Positions 7,146 through 12,103 of a stretch of DNA of 12,103 nucleotides are shown here, piece by piece (the first letter of the stretch is position 1; every line of letters begins with the position of its first letter). The translations under genes were made by a program, and so were the position numbers. Origin of the DNA: an uncultured Marmoricola sp. (GTDB lineage: Bacteria > Actinomycetota > Actinomycetes > Propionibacteriales > Nocardioidaceae); the NCBI GenBank assembly GCA_937868455.1, contig CALMMO010000415.1, positions 1 through 12,103 on the forward strand, read 5' to 3'. Below the pieces are notes generated by a model. The model saw nothing but the letters and a program-made list of their open reading frames with translations. It did no database searches and was not told the origin of the DNA.

Positions 7146-8023
7146 GAGCAGCCATTCACAGAGCGCAAGGTGGCCAAGTTGCTTCGCATGATGGAGATGT
7201 AGTCGCCCTTGGCGTCGGCTGAGACGCCCTCCACGGGATCCAGAACCGCAGTCTTGATACCCAGCTGTCGTGCCAAAGTGTCTGCTAGGGCAGGGCTAGT
7301 CAGTGGCTCAGTAAAGATGGCAGTGACCTGTGCGTCTTTGCCTTGCTTCGCGACTGCCGCCAACTGTTTCGTGGAAGGTTCAGCGTCCGGCGCCAGCCCA
7401 GCGATGGGTACGACGGTAAGGCCGTAGCGCTGGCCGACGTACTCAAATGAGTTGTGAGTGACGATGATGGTGCGGTTCGTGCATTGCCGGAGCCCTCGTT
7501 GCCAGTCACGATCAAGTTCGGCAAGCCTGCGTTGAAGCAGGCCGAAGCGAGCGCGGTAGTAGTCCGCATTCTCTGGGTCGGCTTTGGCCAAGACTTCGGT
7601 GAAACCTTCGGCTACCTTCGACAACTGGGTGGGGTCAAGCCAAAAGTGTGGGTCGGTATTCGTCTCGCCCTTGGGTGTCATGAGCGAGGCGAACTCCGAG
7701 GCTTCCACCGTCTCGCCGGAGGTATTGGCGATGGCGGCGTCGATGCTTGGCTGTAGGCCCTTCTCATAGAGCACGACCTGTGCCGAGGCTAAAGCTGTGG
7801 CTTGATCGACGGTGAGTTCGGCGTCGTGCGGTTCGGTGCCTGGGTTAGTGAGGTTTGTGACCGTTGCACGATCGCCCGTCACCTGCTCGGCAACCCATGC
7901 CAAGGGGTAGAACGAGGCGGCGACGGTGGGTTTGGAACTTGAGTCATCCGCACAACTGGCTAACCCGGATGCACCCAACACTGCGGTGAGAACGAGAGCC
8001 GTGAGGCGTCCTGGAGCCTTCAT
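7142..8023 (-). CDS. znuA: Zinc-binding lipoprotein ZnuA (substrate-binding protein)
   Basis: ZnuA captures zinc outside the membrane and delivers it to ZnuBC (cluster A-I / ZinT-TroA type family). From ATG 8023 the product has 293 residues. The signal peptide has lipobox LASC with C24, so it should be lipid-anchored. Expected metal ligands are H66 (EPHDAEL), H126 (DPHFWLDP), H190 (VTHNSFEY) and D262 (LDPVEG). The His/Asp-rich loop often found between the first two ligands in ZnuA proteins is absent. An in-frame ATG lies at 8038, giving MRIIL extra residues, but it is part of the Zur palindrome and has no ribosome binding site. ATG 8023 sits about seven bases after a plausible -10, so the mRNA may be leaderless from there. 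First gene of the znuACB-zur operon. Confidence 0.93.
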   Translation of the reverse strand: MKAPGRLTALVLTAVLGASGLASCADDSSSKPTVAASFYPLAWVAEQVTGDRATVTNLTNPGTEPHDAELTVDQATALASAQVVLYEKGLQPSIDAAIANTSGETVEASEFASLMTPKGETNTDPHFWLDPTQLSKVAEGFTEVLAKADPENADYYRARFGLLQRRLAELDRDWQRGLRQCTNRTIIVTHNSFEYVGQRYGLTVVPIAGLAPDAEPSTKQLAAVAKQGKDAQVTAIFTEPLTSPALADTLARQLGIKTAVLDPVEGVSADAKGDYISIMRSNLATLRSVNGCS

Positions 8024-8038
8024 GAGAATGATTCTCAT
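8022..8038 (-). promoter_or_regulatory. Zur operator, perfect palindrome at the znuA start
   Basis: ATGAGAATGATTCTCAT is a perfect 8-1-8 inverted repeat of the Zur/Fur-box type (TGAnAATnATTnTCA). It covers the predicted -10 (8031-8036, minus strand) and runs into the ATG at 8023. Zur binding here would block RNA polymerase directly. The zur gene is in the operon it would control, so feedback is expected. Confidence 0.88.
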
Positions 8039-8060
8039 TAGTTTTGGGAATCATTGTCAA
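8031..8060 (-). promoter_or_regulatory. znuA promoter (consensus -35, probable leaderless transcript)
   Basis: A perfect TTGACA (8055-8060) is followed after 18 bp by GAGAAT (8031-8036; four of six matches to TATAAT). Transcription would start near 8023-8024, at the A of the ATG chosen for znuA. No Shine-Dalgarno sequence precedes either candidate ATG, which agrees with a leaderless mRNA. Confidence 0.6.
8045..8059 (-). promoter_or_regulatory. Second, imperfect Zur-type operator over the znuA -35
   Basis: On the minus strand TGACAATGATTCCCA has a good left half (TGACAAT) and a partly matching right half (five of seven). Its centre (8052) is 22 bp from the centre of the perfect box (8030), about two helical turns, so two Zur dimers could sit on the same face. 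It overlaps the -35 of znuA and lies about 25 bp from the divergent gene start. Confidence 0.55.
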
Positions 8061-8071
8061 ATGGTTGCCGC

Positions 8072-8077
8072 TAGCCT
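8072..8077 (+). promoter_or_regulatory. Candidate -10 element of the divergent ABM-domain gene
   Basis: TAGCCT fits the actinobacterial TANNNT -10 and ends six bases before the A of ATG 8084. No ribosome binding site is visible, so the transcript may also be leaderless. I see no convincing -35 at normal spacing. The second Zur-type box lies just upstream. Confidence 0.4.
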
Positions 8078-8083
8078 TGATCG

Positions 8084-8398
8084 ATGATAGTCGTCGTCAG
8101 GTTCCAGCTGATCCCTAGTGAGGCCGAGCAATTTCGGCAAGACGCCGAAACAGCGCTGAGCCTTCTAGCTGCCAAGCCAGGCTTCCGCCACGGCGATTTA
8201 GCTCGCAACATCGACGACCCGACTCTGTGGACCATGGTGACCCGTTGGGCCGATGTTGGCAGCTATCGCCGCGCGCTCTCGGCGTACGACGTCAAACTCG
8301 GTGCGGTGCCCTTGCTCAGTCGTGCCATTGATGAGCCAACGGCCTACGAAACCACCGATCACGAACTTAACGACGCCGCTGCGCGTGGTCAAAGCTAG
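8084..8398 (+). CDS. Small ABM-domain (antibiotic biosynthesis monooxygenase family) protein
   Basis: The 104-residue product fits the dimeric alpha/beta-barrel ABM superfamily. It opens with a beta strand ([13 protein letters not shown]), then a long helix ([20 protein letters not shown]), a second strand region with the family-like [23 protein letters not shown], and a final strand near [11 protein letters not shown]. The last 20 residues are polar and probably disordered. Members include small cofactor-independent oxygenases and proteins of unknown role, so the reaction cannot be assigned. It is divergent from znuA with only 60 bp between the two ATGs, and 71 bp before glyS. The position next to the Zur boxes raises the possibility of zinc-dependent control, which is inference. 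Confidence 0.75.
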   Translation: MIVVVRFQLIPSEAEQFRQDAETALSLLAAKPGFRHGDLARNIDDPTLWTMVTRWADVGSYRRALSAYDVKLGAVPLLSRAIDEPTAYETTDHELNDAAARGQS

Positions 8399-8411
8399 CC
8401 TGTTCGCCCCC

Positions 8412-8417
8412 TAAACT
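8412..8417 (+). promoter_or_regulatory. Candidate -10 element for glyS
   Basis: TAAACT in the 71-bp gap between the ABM gene and glyS matches TANNNT. It would give a leader of about 45 bases ending in the strong AGAGGAG. The -35 region is poor (GTCAAA at 8388-8393, 18 bp upstream). glyS and dusB would be its transcription unit. Confidence 0.3.
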
Positions 8418-8469
8418 TGATGCTTCGTGCGCCGGCAAGCCAGTCGGTGACCCCCATAGAGGAGTGCCA

Positions 8470-9879
8470 GTGAAGAAGCCTGCTTCAACCATCGACAACG
8501 TCATCTCTTTGGCCAAGCGCCGTGGACTGGTTTTCCCCGCTGGTGAGATCTATGGCGGCACACGATCGGCCTGGGACTACGGACCGCTCGGTGTTGAACT
8601 CAAAGAGAACCTCAAGCGCCAATGGTGGCGCTCCATGGTCACCGGCCGCGACGACGTGGTCGGTCTGGACTCCAGCATCATCTTGCCGACCAAAACCTGG
8701 GAGGCCTCGGGCCACCTTGAGACCTTCACCGACCCGTTAACTGAATGCCAGTCGTGCCACAAGCGCTACCGGGCCGACCACATGCAAGAGGCAGCCTTTG
8801 AGAAGCTGCAGGGCAAAGCCGATGCTCCAGCAAGCCCCGATGACATCGATATCGCCACCTTGGCGTGCGCCAACTGTGGCGTGCGCGGGGCTTGGACCGA
8901 GCCACGCAACTTCCAGATGATGCTCAAGACCTACCTCGGGGTCATCGAAGACGAGTCTGGGCTCCACTATTTGCGCCCCGAAACCGCGCAAGGCATCTTC
9001 TTGAACTTCGCCAACGTGGTCACCGCAACCCGCAAGAAGCCACCCTTCGGCATCGCGCAACTCGGCAAGAGCTTCCGCAACGAAATCACCCCCGGCAACT
9101 TCATCTTCCGCACTCGCGAGTTCGAGCAGATGGAAATGGAGTTCTTCGTTAAGCCCGGCGAAGACGAGGAGTGGCATCAGTACTGGATCGACGAGCGCAC
9201 TCGTTGGTACGTCGACCTGGGCATCGATGCGAACAACCTGCGCCACTACGAGCACGCCAAAGAAAAGCTCAGCCACTACTCCAAGCGCACCGTCGACATC
9301 GAGTACCGGTTCGGCTTCACCGGCAGCGAGTGGGGTGAACTCGAAGGCATCGCCAACCGCACTGACTTCGATCTGTCCCAGCACTCCAAGTTCTCAGGCC
9401 AAGACCTCTCCTACTTCGATCAGGCCAACAACGAGCGTTACGTGCCTTATGTCATCGAGCCTGCAGGTGGCCCCAACCGTTCGATGATGGCATTCCTGGT
9501 CGACGCCTATGTCGAGGACGAGGCTCCCAACACCAAGGGTGGTGTCGACAAGCGCACCGTCTTGCGACTCGATCCCCGCCTGGCTCCCGTCAAGGCCGCG
9601 GTGTTGCCGCTCTCGCGCAACGCAGACCTCACCCCGAAGGCCAAGGACCTAGCAGCCCAGTTGCGCAAGAACTGGAATGTTGAGTTCGACGACGCCGGCG
9701 CCATCGGCCGCCGCTACCGCAGGCAAGACGAGATCGGCACGCCGTTTTGCCTCACCGTCGACTTTGACACCCTCGATGACCACGCGGTGACGATTCGCGA
9801 GCGCGACTCCATGTCGCAAGAGCGAGTGGCCCTCGACCAGGTGCAGGGGTGGATGGCCTCGCGTCTGCTCGGCTGCTGA
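8470..9879 (+). CDS. glyS: Glycyl-tRNA synthetase, single-chain (alpha2) class II type
   Basis: The enzyme charges tRNA-Gly with glycine in the cytoplasm. From GTG 8470 it has 469 residues, as expected for the eukaryote-like single-chain form. The N-terminal core reads [25 protein letters not shown] zinc-ribbon insertion has C93-x2-C96 and C133-x2-C136. Class II motif 2 follows around [10 protein letters not shown] (200-208, R203) with [14 protein letters not shown], then motif 3 around [10 protein letters not shown] (R337). The C-terminal anticodon-binding domain runs from about residue 365. A GTG at 8464 would add two residues, but it overlaps the Shine-Dalgarno AGAGGAG (8458-8464), which sits five bases from GTG 8470; so 8470 is preferred. 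The stop overlaps the dusB start by one base. Confidence 0.97.
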   Translation: MKKPASTIDNVISLAKRRGLVFPAGEIYGGTRSAWDYGPLGVELKENLKRQWWRSMVTGRDDVVGLDSSIILPTKTWEASGHLETFTDPLTECQSCHKRYRADHMQEAAFEKLQGKADAPASPDDIDIATLACANCGVRGAWTEPRNFQMMLKTYLGVIEDESGLHYLRPETAQGIFLNFANVVTATRKKPPFGIAQLGKSFRNEITPGNFIFRTREFEQMEMEFFVKPGEDEEWHQYWIDERTRWYVDLGIDANNLRHYEHAKEKLSHYSKRTVDIEYRFGFTGSEWGELEGIANRTDFDLSQHSKFSGQDLSYFDQANNERYVPYVIEPAGGPNRSMMAFLVDAYVEDEAPNTKGGVDKRTVLRLDPRLAPVKAAVLPLSRNADLTPKAKDLAAQLRKNWNVEFDDAGAIGRRYRRQDEIGTPFCLTVDFDTLDDHAVTIRERDSMSQERVALDQVQGWMASRLLGC

Positions 9880-11009
9880 TGGTTGAGCCGCTAAGGCTGG
9901 GATCACTCACGGTCGATCCACCGGTGGTGCTCGCGCCTATGGCGGGCATCACCAACGCGGCCTACCGCCGACTCTGTGCCGAACAAGGCGCCGGTCTTTA
10001 CGTCTGCGAGATGATCACCAGTCGCGGGCTCGTTGAGGGCGACGCGACGACGAAACAGATGCTGGTCTTTGATGAGACCGAACGCGTCCGGTCGGTTCAG
10101 CTCTACGGGACAGACCCGGGCTACGTCGGCAACGCCACCGCCATCTTGTGTGAGCAGTACGGCGTCGCGCACGTCGACTTGAATTTCGGCTGCCCCGTGC
10201 CCAAGGTGACCCGCAAAGGCGGCGGAGCAGTGCTGCCCTGGAAGCGCGGACTCCTGGCCCGAATCCTTGAGGCGGCGGTGGCCGCAGCGAGCCCCTATGG
10301 GGTGCCAGTCACGATGAAGACCCGTAAGGGCATCGATGAGGACCACTTGACGTTCCTCGACGCTGGACGCATCGCCCAAGAGACTGGGTGTGCTGCTATT
10401 GCCTTGCACGGGCGCACCGCCGTACAAGGTTATTCGGGGGTTGCCGACTGGGACTCCATCGCCGAACTCGTGGCCGCCGTCGACATTCCAGTGCTCGGCA
10501 ACGGTGATATCTGGGAAGCCTCTGACGCTCTGGCGATGATGGACCACACCGGTGCTGCCGGAGTTGTCGTGGGGCGAGGCTGTTTGGGACGCCCGTGGCT
10601 CTTTCGCGACCTAGCGGCTGCCTTTGCCGGCAACCCCGTGGCGACGCTGCCCACCTTGGGCGAGGTGGCCTCGATGATGCGCAGGCATGCTGAGCTGCTC
10701 AGCGTGCACATGGGCGAAGAACGCGCCTGCAAAGAGTTCCGCAAACACATCGCTTGGTACCTCAAAGGATTTCGTGCCGGGGGAGAATTACGCCACAGCT
10801 TGGCCCTGGTGACCTCCCTGCGCGAACTCGATGAGCTGCTCGCCCGGCTCGACCCCACTGAACCCTTCCCCGCCACTGAACTCGGTGCGCCACGCGGTCG
10901 CCAAGGCGGACCACGCAGAGGGGTCGTCATGCCCGAAGGGTGGCTCAACGACGCAGACGGCTCCTCCTTGCATGTGACCGAGGACGCGCACCTGCCCTCA
11001 GGGGGCTAA
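9879..11009 (+). CDS. dusB: tRNA-dihydrouridine synthase (DusB/NifR3 type)
   Basis: Dus enzymes use FMN and NADPH to reduce specific uridines in tRNA. The 376-residue protein has the TIM-barrel signatures: LAPMAGITNAAYRRLC (18-33), SVQLYGTDP (72-80), VDLNFGCPVPKVTRKGGG with catalytic C105 (99-116), MKTRKG, ALHGRTAVQGYSG, PVLGNGDI and GVVVGRGCLGRPWLF for FMN phosphate binding. A helical C-terminal domain follows, then a polar tail of about 45 residues. ATG 9879 shares its A with the glyS stop (TGATG), which points to translational coupling. An upstream in-frame ATG at 9849 would read deeper into glyS without family similarity. Which uridine is modified cannot be told from the sequence. Confidence 0.95.
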   Translation: MVEPLRLGSLTVDPPVVLAPMAGITNAAYRRLCAEQGAGLYVCEMITSRGLVEGDATTKQMLVFDETERVRSVQLYGTDPGYVGNATAILCEQYGVAHVDLNFGCPVPKVTRKGGGAVLPWKRGLLARILEAAVAAASPYGVPVTMKTRKGIDEDHLTFLDAGRIAQETGCAAIALHGRTAVQGYSGVADWDSIAELVAAVDIPVLGNGDIWEASDALAMMDHTGAAGVVVGRGCLGRPWLFRDLAAAFAGNPVATLPTLGEVASMMRRHAELLSVHMGEERACKEFRKHIAWYLKGFRAGGELRHSLALVTSLRELDELLARLDPTEPFPATELGAPRGRQGGPRRGVVMPEGWLNDADGSSLHVTEDAHLPSGG

Positions 11010-11025
11010 GCGAGTGGTCCAGACA

Positions 11026-11058
11026 GATCACAAGATGATCACGAGAAGATCACGTGAT
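11026..11058. repeat. Three GATCAC repeats at exact 11-bp spacing, ending in a palindrome
   Basis: GATCAC begins at 11026, 11037 and 11048, one helical turn apart, and the units are GATCACAAGAT, GATCACGAGAA and GATCACGTGAT. The third contains the perfect palindrome ATCACGTGAT (11049-11058). The array lies in the 139-bp gap between dusB and the secreted peptidase, about 90 bp before the latter's start. This spacing fits a regulator binding site on one face of the DNA. The rest of the gap has a small CCAC-AAG-GTGG hairpin (11064-11074) and no clear promoter. Confidence 0.5.
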
Positions 11059-11148
11059 GATGTCCACAAGGTGGCGCTCAGATTTGCAATTACCCCCCGA
11101 CCATGTGGTTTGGTGGACCTGCCCTGACGTCAAACCGATAGGTCGAAC

Positions 11149-11997
11149 GTGACACAAGGTCGCCACCGTGCCAGTCACAAGCTGGAAAAGCCCAAGAGTC
11201 CCGTGCTCCGAGCCGCCTCACTTGCGGCTCCAGCAGTGACCTTAGGGGCGGTCAGTGCGGGCGTCGTACTCAGTGGCTCAGGCGCGGCAATGACCGCAGA
11301 CCTCAGCGGCACCAACCAATCAAAACTCACCGAAGCCGAAGCGCTGGAATCGCGCACCGAAGCCGCATCGCGATCAGCTGCCAGGCCAGTCGAGGTCGCA
11401 ACCCAAGTCGGCACCCAGTTGCGTCTGCGCGACAAAAAATTCACCACCGCCGCACTCGACCTGCGTTTCACCCCCGAACCAAACGCCGAAGTCGCCGGCA
11501 CCCTCGCCTCCGCCAGCAAAGTCATCGCCACCGGGCAACGCGACGGCAAATTCGCTGAAGTCAAAGTCGACGGCGAGTACTACTGGGTCACCGCCGAATA
11601 CCTCGTCGACAACGCCACAGACGACCCAGCCGCGCTCGGACTCTCCATGAAAGCCTGCCCCGGCGTCGGCACCGAAAGCGGACTCACCAGCAGCGCCGTT
11701 CGCGTCTACCGCGCCGTATGCAACAACTTCCCCGAAATCACCCACATCGGCGGCTGGGACAACCACGGCGAACACTCCAGCGGCCGCGCCCTCGACATCA
11801 TGACCAGCGACAACCAACTCGGCACCCGCATCGCCGAATTCCTCCGCGCCCACGCCGCCGAACTCCACCTCTACGACGTCATCTGGCGCCAACACATCTG
11901 GACCCCCGTGCGCAGCGGCGAAGGCTGGCGCTACATGCCCAGCCGCGGCTCAGCGACCGCTAATCACTACGATCACGTCCACGTCTCTACTTACTGA
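11149..11997 (+). CDS. Secreted SH3b-domain protein with M15-like (ARB_07466-type) peptidase domain
   Basis: The 282-residue product begins at GTG 11149 with a basic GRHRASH N-terminus and one hydrophobic segment (about 20-48), a signal peptide or anchor. Residues about 98-155 resemble a bacterial SH3 domain (LRFTPEPNAEVAGTL through YYWVTAEYL), which usually binds wall peptides. Residues about 175-282 look like the DD-peptidase fold. H209-SSGRALD216 corresponds to the HxxGxAxD zinc motif, and H276-V-H278 supplies the last ligand. C170 and C191 may form a disulfide. It probably cleaves peptidoglycan or another wall peptide; catalysis is unproven, and homologues are often listed only by domain. 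The AGG seven bases before the start is a weak ribosome site. Codon use changes sharply inside the gene (see findings). A long inverted repeat begins at its stop. Confidence 0.82.
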   Translation: MTQGRHRASHKLEKPKSPVLRAASLAAPAVTLGAVSAGVVLSGSGAAMTADLSGTNQSKLTEAEALESRTEAASRSAARPVEVATQVGTQLRLRDKKFTTAALDLRFTPEPNAEVAGTLASASKVIATGQRDGKFAEVKVDGEYYWVTAEYLVDNATDDPAALGLSMKACPGVGTESGLTSSAVRVYRAVCNNFPEITHIGGWDNHGEHSSGRALDIMTSDNQLGTRIAEFLRAHAAELHLYDVIWRQHIWTPVRSGEGWRYMPSRGSATANHYDHVHVSTY

Positions 11998-12101
11998 GGG
12001 CGCGTGAAACCGCCGCGCCTGCTGCGTTGTCCTCACGCTCGCGGTACTTAAGTACCGCTTCGGCTCGTCCGCCTTGCAATCGCACCGGTTTGACGCGCCC
12101 T
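11997..12101. repeat. Long inverted repeat (about 105 bp) centred on a perfect 18-bp palindrome
   Basis: The outer arms 11997-12012 (AGGGCGCGTGAAACCG) and 12086-12101 (CGGTTTGACGCGCCCT) pair over 16 positions with one G-G mismatch. The centre of the element is the perfect palindrome GCGGTACTTAAGTACCGC (12041-12058). Both share the same axis (12049-12049.5), so this is one long imperfect hairpin; the middle arms pair only in part. The left arm begins at the last base of the peptidase stop codon, and TTT follows the right arm at the window edge. It could act as a terminator or be a dispersed palindromic repeat. From memory, similar GCGGTACTTAAGTACCGC-centred sequences occur in other bacterial genomes, but I cannot confirm this. 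Confidence 0.75.
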
Positions 12102-12103
12102 TT

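Noticed and set aside
8024..8038. ATG 8038 as the znuA start
   Set aside because: It lies in the Zur palindrome, has no ribosome site and would be upstream of the predicted transcript; ATG 8023 fits better, though this is not proven.
8737..9384. 215-codon open frame antisense to glyS
   Set aside because: It is opposite conserved GlyRS motifs, has no ribosome site and shows a composition typical of reversed codons.
9849..9878. ATG 9849 as the dusB start
   Set aside because: The added ten codons are the end of glyS in another frame; TGATG coupling at 9879 is the typical arrangement.
9903..10547. 214-codon open frame antisense to dusB
   Set aside because: The opposite strand encodes all Dus motifs; no independent signal is seen.
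11062..11118. GTCCAC/GTGGAC pairing before the peptidase as a c-di-AMP riboswitch
   Set aside because: Only six base pairs close a 45-base loop, and I see none of the conserved riboswitch core sequences.
11374..11895. 173-codon antisense frame rich in Gly, Val and Asp
   Set aside because: It mirrors the C-ending codon bias of the peptidase gene on the plus strand and has no domain character.

Overview
The window comes from a chromosome of a high-G+C Gram-positive bacterium (Actinomycetota). The evidence is the G+C-rich sequence, frequent GTG starts, leaderless-looking promoters with TANNNT -10 boxes, and the gene set and order. That set is glnE, recO, uppS, zur, znuB, znuC, znuA, a single-chain glycyl-tRNA synthetase and dusB, which from memory matches the znuACB-zur-uppS-recO / glyS neighbourhood of Streptomyces and relatives. 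I cannot name the genus.

Layout: bases 2-1684 (+) are the C-terminal part of glnE, cut by the left edge. A hairpin lies between glnE and the convergent recO. Bases 1709-8023 (-) hold one co-directional block, transcribed right to left: znuA, znuC, znuB, zur, uppS, a secreted two-motif phospholipase-D-like protein, and recO. The first four genes overlap by 4, 4 and 14 bases and form a zinc-uptake operon with its own repressor. Its promoter (8022-8060) carries a perfect Zur-type palindrome over the -10 and start codon, and a second imperfect copy 22 bp away over the -35. A divergent small ABM-domain gene (8084-8398, +) starts from the same 45-bp gap. Then come glyS (start corrected to GTG 8470) and dusB, which overlap by one base. 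A secreted SH3b plus M15-like peptidase (11149-11997) follows, preceded by three GATCAC repeats at exact 11-bp spacing. The window ends with an inverted repeat of about 105 bp, centred on a perfect 18-bp palindrome, that begins at the peptidase stop codon.

How the genes work together: ZnuA (lipoprotein) binds zinc outside the cell, ZnuB is the membrane channel and ZnuC the ATPase, and Zur represses the operon when zinc is sufficient. Both ZnuB and ZnuC carry histidine-rich C-terminal tails, whereas ZnuA lacks the usual His-rich loop. uppS (undecaprenyl/decaprenyl diphosphate synthase) lies 31 bp after zur, so envelope lipid-carrier synthesis may be partly transcribed with zinc uptake.

Most of the window is conserved housekeeping sequence. 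The points most worth a second look are: (a) the terminal inverted repeat, (b) the His-rich ZnuB fusion, (c) the double Zur box over a probable leaderless start, (d) the secreted PLD-like gene between uppS and recO with Ser in place of Asp in both HKD motifs, (e) a two-residue gap in the GlnE active-site loop, and (f) the codon-usage mosaic within the secreted peptidase gene. I found no CRISPR array, tRNA, rRNA or transposase.
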